From contig NSJK01000024.1 in NCBI GenBank assembly GCA_002632325.1, positions 1 through 49,555 of the forward strand: a DNA stretch of 49,555 nucleotides. Direction: 5' to 3'. Position numbers and translations under genes: made by a program. Positions 40,497 through 49,148 of the stretch are shown here, piece after piece (the first letter of the stretch is position 1; every line of letters begins with the position of its first letter). The notes under the pieces were generated by a model. That model was not told where the DNA came from. It did not search any database and worked only from the letters and a program-made list of their open reading frames with translations. This stretch comes from Lysobacterales bacterium (GTDB lineage Bacteria; Pseudomonadota; Gammaproteobacteria; Xanthomonadales; Rhodanobacteraceae).

Positions 40497-41009
40497 TCAG
40501 ACCTTGCGCGAATGCGCGTTGGCGGCGCTTTTCGGCCGCGGTGGCCGCTTGGGCTTGAGCAGGGTTCCGCAGCAGCGTGGCGAGCCGCAGCGACAGCCCC
40601 AGATCGCCTTCAGCCTGGGGGTGAGCCGCTCTTCGAGCACGATGCCGTAGTCGTAGGTAAGTTCCTCGCCGGCCTTGAGCGGGCGCAGCGCCTCGATGAT
40701 GACGCGATCCTTGCGCGGGTCGCCGTCTGCCGACTCGTGCACGAAGGCTTTGCAGTTGGGCGCGCAGCTGTGGTTGATCCAGCGCGCGATGCTGCCATCG
40801 ACATTGGCGTCGATCACGTATTTCTCGTTGAGCGTGAACAGGAAGGTGTGCCCCGAATCGCTGGTGTTGGCGTACTTGCGATCGGCCTGGGCCACGGTCA
40901 GCAATTGGCCGCGGTATTCGATGAGTTCGACGCCCTTGGCGATGTCGACGAGGGCGAAGACGCCGTTGCCATGGATCGGTGAACGGCGGGCTGCAATGCG
41001 ACGGGTCAT
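40497..41009 (-). CDS. SET-domain protein lysine methyltransferase
   Basis: A 170-residue protein that is essentially one SET domain: HGNGVFALVDIAKGVELIEY (SAM-binding start), RWINHSCAPNCKAFV with the NHSC motif at 79-82, EELTYDYG at 115-122 and a post-SET cysteine cluster CRCGSPRCCGTLL (C139, C141, C146). The catalytic tyrosine is probably Y121. The C-terminus is a basic tail rich in Lys, Pro and Arg. Stand-alone bacterial SET proteins exist, but their substrates are mostly unknown. It is separated from the RNase T2 gene by 112 bp, divergently. Confidence 0.9.
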   Translation of the reverse strand: MTRRIAARRSPIHGNGVFALVDIAKGVELIEYRGQLLTVAQADRKYANTSDSGHTFLFTLNEKYVIDANVDGSIARWINHSCAPNCKAFVHESADGDPRKDRVIIEALRPLKAGEELTYDYGIVLEERLTPRLKAIWGCRCGSPRCCGTLLKPKRPPRPKSAANAHSRKV

Positions 41010-41121
41010 GCGCTGTCTGGCTGCGGAAAAAGTCGCGCATCATAGCGCGATGCGGCGTGCTGCGGACGCCTCGCGCCGATCATGCTAGCGTGCGCGGCAG
41101 TCCTCCCTGCCGAGTCGATCC

Positions 41122-41805
41122 ATGCAGCACTTCCGTCTGGCCCTGATCGCATTGGCGCTGTGCGTCGCGTCCACCGGCATTGCCCGCGAGCGTCACCGCG
41201 ATGCGCCGGCACGCGCCGACAGCGCCAGCCAATCGGAACGCGCCGGGGATTACGATTACTTCCTGCTCGCGCTGTCGTGGTCACCGACTTACTGCAAGAC
41301 GCACCCCGACGAGACCGAGCAATGCGGTCGCAAGGGCTATGGCTTCATCGTGCATGGTCTGTGGCCGCAGTACGAGAACGGTGGCGGCCCACAGCGCTGT
41401 GCCACCGACCGTGGCGTGGATCGCCAGACCGCCGACGCTGCGCTCGCCTTCATGCCGAGCCGGCGCCTGATCCATCACGAATGGGGCGCGCACGGCAGCT
41501 GCTCGGGCCTGACGCCGGTCAAGTATTTCGCCCTCATCGACCGCGCCTTTGCCGCCTTGCAGACGCCGTCCGAACTCAAGGCCCCGCGCCGCGATCTGAC
41601 GATGACTTCGGCACAGTTGCGCGACGCATTCAAGCGCGCCAACCCCGGACTCGACGATGACATGATGAAGCTCAATTGCAGTCGTGGCGATCTGGTCGAA
41701 GTGCGCGTGTGCCTGGACAGGAACCTCGCTCCGCGTACCTGCGGCAAGCGCCTGCGCAATGCCTGTCCGCGCGACGACGAGTTCACGATACCGGCGAGTC
41801 GCTGA
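41122..41805 (+). CDS. Secreted ribonuclease T2
   Basis: A 227-residue RNase T2 with a signal peptide (MQHFRLALIALALCVASTGI). Both active-site segments are present: CAS I FIVHGLWPQ (H79) and CAS II HHEWGAHGSCSG (H119, E120, H124). The position usually occupied by lysine in HEW-x-K-HG is alanine (A123), which could lower transition-state stabilisation. Several cysteines (C58, C68, C93, C127 and C-terminal ones) suit periplasmic disulfides. It would degrade external or periplasmic RNA to 3'-nucleotides. Confidence 0.93.
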   Translation: MQHFRLALIALALCVASTGIARERHRDAPARADSASQSERAGDYDYFLLALSWSPTYCKTHPDETEQCGRKGYGFIVHGLWPQYENGGGPQRCATDRGVDRQTADAALAFMPSRRLIHHEWGAHGSCSGLTPVKYFALIDRAFAALQTPSELKAPRRDLTMTSAQLRDAFKRANPGLDDDMMKLNCSRGDLVEVRVCLDRNLAPRTCGKRLRNACPRDDEFTIPASR

Positions 41806-41926
41806 AGCCGGCCAGATTGTGCGAGGCCACGCGCCAACGAAGGATCGATCTTCAAGTCGAGAGCGAAAAACCCCAAGCCAGACAGCCTGCCGTTCAAGAC
41901 CCACTCCGCACCCAAGGACTGCCCCC

Positions 41927-44900
41927 ATGCGCCCATTGCTCGTTCGCATCTGCTGTCTGACCTTGCTGCTGATCGCTGCTGCCGGTCACGCCCAAACCCT
42001 CGCACCCGGCGCACTCGACGCCTGGAAAGGCTGGGTGCTCAAGGGGCAGGAGTTTCGCAATTGTCCTTTGATCGCCGGACGTGCCGGCAACAGTGCCAAC
42101 GATTTCCTGTGTGCCTGGCCCGGCACACTCGCGCTTGCGGCGAAGGCGGATGGCGCACAGTTCAGCCAGCATTGGCGCGTCGATGCGGATGGCTGGGTAC
42201 CCCTGCCCGGCAATGCCGAACACTGGCCGCAAGAAGTCACGCTCGACGGCCAGTCGGCCGCGGTGATCGATCGCAATGGGCCTGCGGTGTGGCTCACGGT
42301 CGGCGGCCACGAGCTGCGCGGGCGCTTGATCTGGTCGCAGCGTCCGCAGAGCTTGCAGGTTCCCGTTGCGCTGGGCGTGGTGGCGCTTTCGGTCGATGGC
42401 AAGCCGATCATTCCGGTGCAGCAGGACGGCAACGAGCTCAGCCTGGGCCGCAGTACCGCAATCGCACCTGCAGCGGACAGCCTCGAATTGCGCGTGTTCC
42501 GGCGCCTCAGCGATGGCGTGCCCGCGCAGCTCACCACGGTGATCGAATTGCACGCCTCGGGTCAGGTGCGCGAGGAAACGATCGGCCCGGCCCTGCCCGC
42601 GGGGTTTGCGCCGGTTGCGCTCGATGGTGACTGGCCTGCGCGTCTGGATGCCGATGGCCGTCTGCGCGTGCGCGTGCAGCCCGGCAGCGACACGCTCACG
42701 CTTGAAGCGCGCGCAACCGCGCCGCTGACCCAAGTCACCGCACGGCTCGGTACCGCGCCTTGGCCGGCGCAGGAAATCTGGAGCTACGCCGCCGATCCGC
42801 GTTTGCGCGTGAGCGTGGCGAGCAGCGCCCTGCCGGTCGATCCGCGCCAGAGCAACGTGCCACCGGGGTGGAGCGCCTTGCCTGCCTTCGCGATGGGCGA
42901 GGATGGCAAGCTCGCGGTCGAGGAGCGCTCGCGCGGAACCGCGGGTGATGAAAGCAACCGCCTCACCCTGCAGCGGGAAATGTGGCTCGACTTCGCCGGC
43001 GATGGCTGGTTCGCGCATGACCGCCTGCAAGGCAAGATGCTGCGCGACTGGCGCCTCGATGTCGCCGCGCCATTCACACTCGAACGCGCCCATGCGGTGC
43101 TGGGTGGTGGTCGCGCCGGCGATTCCTTGCAGATCACGCGTGGCGCGCAGGCCAGTCTGAGCGGCGTGGAATGGCGCCACGCTGCGATCAACGTCGATGC
43201 CGGCCTGCGCATCAATGATGCCGGCTTGCAGATGCCGATCAGTGGTTGGCAGGGTAGCTTCGACAGCATCCAGACCGTGCTGCATCTGCCCAATGGCTAT
43301 CGCCTGCTCGGTGCGCCCGGCGCCGACCGCGCCAACGGCAGTTGGATCGCCGCCTGGACCCTGCTCGACGTGTTCCTCGCCGCGGTGCTGATCCTGCTCG
43401 CCTGGCGCGCGTTCAAACTGATCGGTGGGCTCGCCGCGATTGCCTACCTGCTGCTCGGCTATCAGGAACCGGGTGCGCCGCTGTGGACCCTGCTGCTGGT
43501 GTGTACCTTGATCGTGCTGGTGCGCGCCCTGCCCGAAGGGCGGCTCGCCACCGGCGTGGCCTGGCTGCGCAATGGCGCGCTCGCCCTGCTGTTGCTCGTG
43601 GCCCTGCCCTTCATCGCCTGGCAGGTGCGACTGGCCCTGCATCCGCAATTGGAAAACGTCAGCATCCTCGATGCCTATGCCGGCAACATCGCGCCAGCCG
43701 AGCAATCCGCTGCCGAGTATGCCGAGCAAGCACAGGTGGTCGCCATGAATGCGCCGGCCGCAATGCCTGCGCCCGCTACGCCGCCTCCGCCGCCCGAAGC
43801 AAGAAACATGGCGAATCGAGCGTCGAAATCGGCGCTCGATTCGATCGTGGTCTCCGGCTCGCGCCTGCCGCCGCGCGCTCTGGTCAAGGTCAAGGAACCC
43901 ACCATCGTGCAGACCGGCAACGGTGAACCGAACTGGCAACTGGGCCATCGCTACGAACTGAGCTGGAGCGGGCCCGTGCTCGCCGGTCAGGACGTGCGTC
44001 TGGTGATCGCGCCGCCGTGGCTGGTGCGGCCGCTGCGGGTGGTGCTTGCCGGACTGCTCTTGCTGCTGGTCGGCCTTGCCCTGCGCCCGCTGCAGCCGCA
44101 ACTGCGCAACGTGCTTGGCAAGCTGCGCAGCGCCGCGCCGCTCGCCCTGCTCGGTCTTGCCGCACTGTGCGCCCACACGCCGGCCATGGCGCAAACCTTC
44201 CCGCCCGACAACTTGCTCAACGAGCTGCGCACGCGCCTCACCGAAGTGCCCAAGTGCGCGCCCAACTGCGCCGCGATCGCCAATGCGCAGGTCAGCGCAC
44301 GCGGCAGCGAGGTGACGGTCGCGCTCGATGTGCAGGTCGCAGCATCGAGCGCGGTGCCGCTGCCCTTCGATGCCACCACGCTCACGCTGCGCAGCCTGCG
44401 CGTGGATGGCGTGGTGCAGGATGCGCTGGCGCGCGATGCCAGCACGCTGCGCACGGCGCTCACACGCGGCGTGCATCGCGTCGAACTCGTGTTCGATGCG
44501 AGTGGCGACAAGGTTGCTCTCGCGTTTGCGCTGCGCCCGATGCGTGCGCACTTCGTCGGCGAGGGTTGGGGAGTCGCCGGCCTCGCCGACGGCCGCCTGC
44601 AAACCGAAACCCTCACCCTGACCCGCGCGCGCAGCAGTGCGGAGAACGCGGCCGAGACCAGCGCCCACGTCGATGCGCAGCGTTTCGCGCCCTTCGTGCG
44701 CGTGCATCGCACCTTGCTGCTTGACACCGAGTGGAGCGTGGAGACGCGCGTGGAGCGCATCGCGCCCGCTGAAGGCGGCTTCACCGTGGCGATCCCGCTG
44801 CTCGAAGGCGAGCATGTCACCAGCAGCGGCTTCAAGGTCGAGAATGGCACCGTCAATGTCGCGCTCGCCGATGGCGAGGATGAAGCGAGCTGGACCTCGA

Positions 44901-46078
44901 CTTTCGACAAGCGCGAATCGCTCAAGCTGATTGCGCCCGCGCTCGATGCGCATGCCGAGGTCTGGCAAGTGGTGGCCGGACTCAAGTGGCATGTCGACTA
45001 CAGCGGCGTTCCGCGCGTGGCGCCGCTCGATGCGCAAGCAGGCGAAGCAATGGCCTTCGAATTCGATCCCTTGCCTGGCGAGACTCTGGCGCTGGCGATC
45101 AGCCAACCCGAAGCGATGCAGGGCGCAACTCGCGCAGTCGATTCGGTCGGCCTCACGCAGGAAGTCGGTCAGCGCGCCTCGACGACCACGCTCGTGCTCA
45201 CGCTGCGCGCGAGTCAGGGCGGCGAACAGGCAATCAGCCTGCCCAAGGATGCCGAACTGCTCGGCCTCAGCCGCGACGGCGCTCCGCTCAACCTGCGCCC
45301 GCAGGATGGCAAGCTCAGTCTGCCGCTGCTGCCCGGCTCGCATCGCTTCGAGATCCGCTTCCGCGACAACCAGACGCTGGGCACGCGCATCGCCACGCCT
45401 GCAATTGCGCTTGGCCTGCCCGCGGCGAACATCGACCTCACCATGAGTCTGCCGCGTGACCGCTGGCTGCTGGCAACCAGTGGCCCGGCGACCGGGCCCG
45501 CGGTGCTCTACTGGAGCGAGCTCGCGGTGATGCTGCTGATTGCAGTGGCGCTCTCGCGCCTGCCCAACTCGCCGCTCAAGCTGTGGCAGTGGCTGCTCCT
45601 GGGCATCGGCTTTTCGACCTATTCGTGGCTAGCGCTGATCGTGGTGATCGCGTGGCTGTTTGCGCTGCGCTGGCGCGCACGCGCCGCGATGCCCAAGGGT
45701 GAGGCGATCTTCAACCTGATGCAGATCGGCATGGTGTTCTTCACCCTGATCGCGGTGCTGTTCCTGTTCGACTCGATCCGCCACGGCCTGCTCGGCGCGC
45801 CCGACATGCATGTAGTCGGCTACAAATCGAGTCAGTACCAGCTCGGCTGGTTCGCCGATCGCAGCCACGATGCCTTGCCGCTCGCGCAAGCCTTCAGCCT
45901 GCCGCTGTGGTGCTATCAGGTGGCGATGCTGGTGTGGGCGCTGTGGCTGGCGAGTGCGCTCGTGCGCTGGATGCGCGAAGGCTTCGCCGCGTGGACGCGC
46001 GGTGGCTACTGGCGCAGCACGCCGCGCGCATTGGTCGAGCTGCCCAAGGCACAGGCGCCGCCCCCGCCGCCCGCGTGA
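41927..46078 (+). CDS. Very large membrane protein of unknown function
   Basis: A 1383-residue protein with a signal peptide (MRPLLVRICCLTLLLIAAAG ending HAQ). A long beta-rich periplasmic part is followed by membrane helices near 475-580, then a Pro-rich linker, then SALDSIVVSGSRLPPRA near 635-650, which looks like the TonB-box/plug start of TonB-dependent receptors. Another membrane stretch follows, then ALLGLAALCAHTPAMAQTF near 740, which resembles a second signal peptide. A second beta-rich part (750-1190) and four C-terminal helices close it. It looks like two exported proteins fused. I do not recognise the family. Whether the internal segment is cleaved is unknown. Confidence 0.8.
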   Translation: MRPLLVRICCLTLLLIAAAGHAQTLAPGALDAWKGWVLKGQEFRNCPLIAGRAGNSANDFLCAWPGTLALAAKADGAQFSQHWRVDADGWVPLPGNAEHWPQEVTLDGQSAAVIDRNGPAVWLTVGGHELRGRLIWSQRPQSLQVPVALGVVALSVDGKPIIPVQQDGNELSLGRSTAIAPAADSLELRVFRRLSDGVPAQLTTVIELHASGQVREETIGPALPAGFAPVALDGDWPARLDADGRLRVRVQPGSDTLTLEARATAPLTQVTARLGTAPWPAQEIWSYAADPRLRVSVASSALPVDPRQSNVPPGWSALPAFAMGEDGKLAVEERSRGTAGDESNRLTLQREMWLDFAGDGWFAHDRLQGKMLRDWRLDVAAPFTLERAHAVLGGGRAGDSLQITRGAQASLSGVEWRHAAINVDAGLRINDAGLQMPISGWQGSFDSIQTVLHLPNGYRLLGAPGADRANGSWIAAWTLLDVFLAAVLILLAWRAFKLIGGLAAIAYLLLGYQEPGAPLWTLLLVCTLIVLVRALPEGRLATGVAWLRNGALALLLLVALPFIAWQVRLALHPQLENVSILDAYAGNIAPAEQSAAEYAEQAQVVAMNAPAAMPAPATPPPPPEARNMANRASKSALDSIVVSGSRLPPRALVKVKEPTIVQTGNGEPNWQLGHRYELSWSGPVLAGQDVRLVIAPPWLVRPLRVVLAGLLLLLVGLALRPLQPQLRNVLGKLRSAAPLALLGLAALCAHTPAMAQTFPPDNLLNELRTRLTEVPKCAPNCAAIANAQVSARGSEVTVALDVQVAASSAVPLPFDATTLTLRSLRVDGVVQDALARDASTLRTALTRGVHRVELVFDASGDKVALAFALRPMRAHFVGEGWGVAGLADGRLQTETLTLTRARSSAENAAETSAHVDAQRFAPFVRVHRTLLLDTEWSVETRVERIAPAEGGFTVAIPLLEGEHVTSSGFKVENGTVNVALADGEDEASWTSTFDKRESLKLIAPALDAHAEVWQVVAGLKWHVDYSGVPRVAPLDAQAGEAMAFEFDPLPGETLALAISQPEAMQGATRAVDSVGLTQEVGQRASTTTLVLTLRASQGGEQAISLPKDAELLGLSRDGAPLNLRPQDGKLSLPLLPGSHRFEIRFRDNQTLGTRIATPAIALGLPAANIDLTMSLPRDRWLLATSGPATGPAVLYWSELAVMLLIAVALSRLPNSPLKLWQWLLLGIGFSTYSWLALIVVIAWLFALRWRARAAMPKGEAIFNLMQIGMVFFTLIAVLFLFDSIRHGLLGAPDMHVVGYKSSQYQLGWFADRSHDALPLAQAFSLPLWCYQVAMLVWALWLASALVRWMREGFAAWTRGGYWRSTPRALVELPKAQAPPPPPA

Positions 46079-46203
46079 GCGCGGACGCTTGTCGGCTGCA
46101 TCGAGCCTTGCCTTCGGGTGGACTGGCCTCAAGCCAAGCCAGGGGCGTCCTTCGACCGTGGTGGTGCACTTCGGAGTTGACTCCGCCAACCTTGGCTATA
46201 ACC

Positions 46204-46240
46204 GAAAATTCAAACGGATAATTACTCCGTCCCCTTTGTT
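46204..46240 (+). repeat. Solo 37-bp REP-transposase tail
   Basis: Contains GGATAATTACTCCGTCCCC and ends CTTTGTT. It is identical or nearly so to the tails at 47689, 48821 and 49131, but has no transposase sequence before it. It lies just after the vapC stop on the opposite strand. Confidence 0.85.
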
Positions 46241-46247
46241 CGGTCTG

Positions 46248-46664
46248 CTATGGCCAAGGATTGATGACAGTGACGCCCGCCGCCTTGAATGGTGCGACGT
46301 CGCGCGTGGCCACGGACATCCCGTTCGCCAGTGCGATGGCGGCTATGTAGGCATCGGCCAGCGCAATCTTATGACCCTTGGGCTTGGCCTTCGCCAGCAG
46401 GCCGGCATAGGGCTGTGTCGCGGCCAAGTCGAAGGCCAGCACGCGGCCTGTGAACAGCGGTAGCACTTGCGTCTCGATGCGCTCGCGCAAAGCGTCGCGG
46501 CGCTTGCCAGCGGGCAAGGATGCGATACCGGCGCGCAATTCCGCCACGGTGATGGCGGAGAGGAACAAGGTCTCGATGGGCTGGGCGTCGATCCACGTCA
46601 CCACCGCCGGTTCTGGCGTGGGGCGCAGCGGCTCGGAGATCAGGTTGGTATCGAGCAGGATCAT
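46248..46664 (-). CDS. vapC: VapC-type PIN-domain toxin
   Basis: A 138-residue PIN RNase with acidic active-site residues D5 (MILLDTNLIS), E42 (VAELRAG), D104 (ALADAYIAAIA) and D122 (VATRD). The pattern is closest to the FitB/VapC branch. It would cleave tRNA or other RNA when its antitoxin is lost. The ATG overlaps the antitoxin stop by four bases. All catalytic residues are intact, so it may be functional, unlike the mobile genes nearby. Confidence 0.93.
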   Translation of the reverse strand: MILLDTNLISEPLRPTPEPAVVTWIDAQPIETLFLSAITVAELRAGIASLPAGKRRDALRERIETQVLPLFTGRVLAFDLAATQPYAGLLAKAKPKGHKIALADAYIAAIALANGMSVATRDVAPFKAAGVTVINPWP

Positions 46665-46912
46665 CCGAAGTCGATCTCTCGCGGCAGCGACCGGTCGCGC
46701 TCGGCGATCAAATCGACTTCGGCATCGGTGAGCTTGGCTTTGCGCCCGATATCGGCCAGCAAGGAGCCAAGTTTCAGGCTGCCTGCCGGTTTCACGGCGG
46801 ATTCGAGGATGGCGCGCACCTCAGCCTCGGTGCTGCGCCCGTGATCGGCGGCGCGCACGCGCAAGGCGCGATGCACTTCGTCGGGCAGGTTGCGGACGGT
46901 CAGAACGGCCAT
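46661..46912 (-). CDS. vapB: VapB/FitA-like antitoxin
   Basis: An 83-residue antitoxin with an N-terminal ribbon-helix-helix (MAVLTVRNLPDEVHRALRVR, then AADHGRSTEAEVRAILESAV), which is the FitA/VapB DNA-binding and dimerisation domain, and a C-terminal toxin-wrapping tail. The start at 46912 has AAGGAG seven bases before it. The pair is presumably autoregulated. Confidence 0.92.
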   Translation of the reverse strand: MAVLTVRNLPDEVHRALRVRAADHGRSTEAEVRAILESAVKPAGSLKLGSLLADIGRKAKLTDAEVDLIAERDRSLPREIDFG

Positions 46913-47148
46913 GGAGCATCTCCTTCTCATGCATTCGATGACATCATCGTAGGCCTTTGACAGCAATGCGGCAACTGCACTGGAAGCCGCCCGCCGGAAA
47001 CTGCTTCGATGCAACTCACTCACCTCGCCAGCGGGAACGCCATGACGTTGCCCGACGATCTGCTCTGAGCCGACGAGCAGGCGTGGTCGCCTGCCATGGC
47101 GACCACGAGTTACCTCATCACCAGTGCGCTGCTGGTGCAGTCGGCGAC
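46913..47148. other. Spacer with degenerate sequence before REP transposase
   Basis: No gene is called here. An open frame runs from 46957 into the transposase frame, but its first 65 residues do not resemble the usual REP-transposase N-terminus. The vapBC promoter should lie within the first 60 bases. Confidence 0.5.
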
Positions 47149-47706
47149 TGTCAGCGGTTGATGACCAACCATGTCCACCTGCTCGCAACACCCGACCGGA
47201 CCGATGATCTTGCCTACGCCATGAGACGTCTGAACCAGTGCTACGTGAGCGCCTTCAATCGTCGCCATGGCCGCACCGGGACGCTCTGGGAAAGCCGCTT
47301 CCACTCATGCCTGGTCGACACCGAGCGCTATGCACTCACCGTCTATCGATACATCGAGCTCAATCCCGTCCGCGCCGCGATGGTCGAAGACCCAGCGCGC
47401 TATCCCTGGTCGAGCGCGCGGGCGAATCTCGGGCTGTCCCCTCTGGACTTCCTGAGCCCCCACCCCGTGTACTACGCGCTCGGAGCGGATCCGGACGAGC
47501 GAGCGCGCGCCTACGCCGAATGGCTGCGTTCCAGCCTCGACGACGAAGACCTCGCGGCCATCCGTTCCCACATCCAACAGCAGCGCGCGCTCGGCAGCCC
47601 GCGCTTCCAGGCCATGGTGGCGAAGGTGCTCAACCGGCCGGTCCAGGTTCGCCCGCGCGGCAGACCGCGGACCGTCGCGCTGTCAGAGGAAAATTCAAAC
47701 GGATAA
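47149..47706 (+). pseudogene. REP-associated tyrosine transposase, N-terminus lost
   Basis: Encodes the IS200-like/REP-associated transposase from the HUH motif onward: MTNHVHLLATP with the metal H-x-H, then RRHGRTGTLWESRFHSCLVD and YRYIELNPVRAAMV (catalytic tyrosine region), then DPARYPWSSARANLGL. The first beta strand and QRGN-type motif expected about 50 residues earlier are missing, so I regard it as 5' truncated. The last codons run into the 37-bp tail (EENSNG-stop). Two more 3' fragments follow at 48522 and 48858. Confidence 0.8.
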
Positions 47707-47725
47707 TTACTCCGTCCCCTTTATT
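47689..47725 (+). repeat. 37-bp REP-transposase tail
   Basis: Overlaps the 3' end of the transposase frame; it has TTTATT where other copies have TTTGTT. The truncated IS66 element begins directly after it. Confidence 0.85.
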
Positions 47726-47799
47726 ACGGCCACCTGCTCGACCACCAGTGCGCGCAGCACTTCCACATCGGTGATCGTCGCCAGCGTCGCTGCATCCAT
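47726..47799 (-). pseudogene. tnpC: IS66 tnpC transposase, N-terminal fragment
   Basis: Only MDAATLATITDVEVLRALVV and a few more codons remain before the frame enters the repeat tail and stops at 47707. The DDE domain is missing, so the element cannot move by itself. Confidence 0.75.
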
Positions 47800-47816
47800 G
47801 CGGCGAGTATAGCCAT

Positions 47817-48158
47817 TTAGAAGGCCTTGCCAATGCCTTCCATTCGCCCCGACAAGCGTTGCCACTCCACACCTGCGCACAGCCACGCGAACTGCTCGGC
47901 CGACACCGCGCACACGGCTTCGCCAGCGCGTGGCCAATGGAAACTGCCCGTGTGCAATCGGCGCACGCACAGCCATACGCCGGTCGCATCCACGCACAGC
48001 ACCTTGATCCGCGTGCTGGCTCGATTGCGGAACACGTAGGCGCCGCCCTCGCTCACCGCCTGCCCCAACTCGGCCTGCACCTTCACCAGCAAGCGATCCA
48101 CGCCGCAGCGCAAATCCACCGGCGCGCACGCCAGCCACCAGCCGCTGGGGCTCAGCAC
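47817..48158 (-). CDS. tnpB: IS66 accessory protein TnpB
   Basis: A 113-residue IS66 Orf2-type protein: VDLRCGVDRLLVKVQAELGQ, YVFRNRASTRIKVLCVDATG, VWLCVRRLHTGSFHWPR. It starts with GTG at 48158, overlapping the tnpA end. It is full length but useless without tnpC. Confidence 0.9.
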   Translation of the reverse strand: MLSPSGWWLACAPVDLRCGVDRLLVKVQAELGQAVSEGGAYVFRNRASTRIKVLCVDATGVWLCVRRLHTGSFHWPRAGEAVCAVSAEQFAWLCAGVEWQRLSGRMEGIGKAF

Positions 48159-48439
48159 GACCAGCCCCGCGCCAGCGCGATCGCATCGGCCACCTTCGCG
48201 CAGCGCGCCTGCACGCCGTTGGGCAGGCGCAGTTCAATGGGCGCATCGGCCGACCCGGCCGCCTCCACCACCACCGGCACCAGGCCCATCGACCCCGGTT
48301 GCGCCTCACGCAGCGCCCGCTGCCAGTACACGAACTGCGCGTGGCTCAACCCGCGCGTGCGGCAAAACCCCGCCGCCGACTCGCCACTGGACCGCCACGC
48401 CGCAACCCGCTTCGCCCACACCACACGCTTGTCCGACAT
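48152..48439 (-). CDS. tnpA: IS66 accessory protein TnpA
   Basis: A 95-residue protein with an HTH-like start (VAAWRSSGESAAGFCRTRGL, SHAQFVYWQRALRE), the IS66 Orf1 pattern. ATG at 48439 is preferred to a TTG at 48445. It lies 50 bp inside the terminal repeat. Confidence 0.85.
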   Translation of the reverse strand: MSDKRVVWAKRVAAWRSSGESAAGFCRTRGLSHAQFVYWQRALREAQPGSMGLVPVVVEAAGSADAPIELRLPNGVQARCAKVADAIALARGWSC

Positions 48440-48489
48440 CGCCAAGTTCCATTCACGCCAAGGGGCGTGGATGGCAGCAGCCCTCGGAT

Positions 48490-48521
48490 CAAACCGGAAG
48501 ATGTGGTGGGCGGACGCTTAC
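48490..48521 (-). repeat. IS66 terminal repeat
   Basis: 32 bases identical to 178-209; reads GTAAGCG inward on the minus strand. It marks the intact end of the element. Confidence 0.7.
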
Positions 48522-48838
48522 ACCCAGCGCGCTATCCCTGGTCGAGCGCACGGGCGAATCTCGGGCTGTCCCCTCTGGACTTCCTGAGCCCCCACCCCGT
48601 GTACTACGCGCTCGGAGCGGATCCGGACGAGCGAGCCCGAGCCTACGCCGAATGGCTGCGTTCCAGCCTCGACGACGAAGACCTCGCGACCATCCGTTCG
48701 CACATCCAACAGCAGCGCGCGCTCGGTAGCCCGCGCTTCCAGGCCATGGTCGCGAAGGTGCTCAACCGGCCGGTCCAGGTTCGCCCGCGCGGCAGACCGC
48801 AGACCGTCGCGCTGTCAGAGGAAAATTCAAACGGATAA
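48522..48838 (+). pseudogene. REP transposase 3' fragment (copy 2)
   Basis: Same length as 47390-47706 (317 bp) and nearly identical; it encodes ARYPWSSARANLGLSPLDFL to the SEENSNG stop. It begins exactly at the IS66 end. Confidence 0.85.
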
Positions 48839-48857
48839 TTACTCCGTCCCCTTTGTT
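48821..48857 (+). repeat. 37-bp REP-transposase tail
   Basis: A complete copy ending CTTTGTT; the third transposase fragment starts at the next base. Confidence 0.85.
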
Positions 48858-49148
48858 GCGCGGGCGAATCTCGGGCTGTCCCCCCTGGACTTCCTGAGCC
48901 CCCACCCCGTGTACTGCGCGCTCGGAGCGGATCCGGACGAGCGAGCGCGCGCCTACGCCGAATGGCTGCGTTCCAGCCTCGACGACGAAGACCTCACGGC
49001 CATCCGTTCACACATCCAGCAGCAGCGCGCGCTCGGTAGCCCGCGCTTTCAAGCCATGGTCGCGAAGGTGCTCAACCGGCCGGTCCAGGTTCGCCCGCGC
49101 GGCAGACTGCGGACCGTCGAGCTGTCAGAGGAAAATTCAAACGGATAA
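48858..49148 (+). pseudogene. REP transposase 3' fragment (copy 3)
   Basis: Same length as 47416-47706 (291 bp), about 97 percent identical by eye, with substitutions such as YYALG to YCALG. It has no start or catalytic part. Confidence 0.85.

Larger units (their letters stand above)
47726..48521 (-). mobile_element. Truncated IS66-family element
   Basis: Minus-strand order: terminal repeat 48490-48521, tnpA, tnpB, then the first 25 codons of tnpC, cut off by the transposase tail at 47725. The remaining tnpC and the far terminal repeat are absent. On its outer side the element abuts a REP-transposase fragment (48522), so it inserted into, or was joined to, that gene. Confidence 0.85.

Noticed and set aside
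41894..45343. 1149-residue minus-strand frame
   Set aside because: Antisense shadow of the large membrane protein; Arg/Gln/His-rich with no motif.
48299..49148. Two further functional transposase genes
   Set aside because: Only 3' ends are present, without the HUH motif or a start; the frame at 48299 begins inside antisense IS66 sequence.
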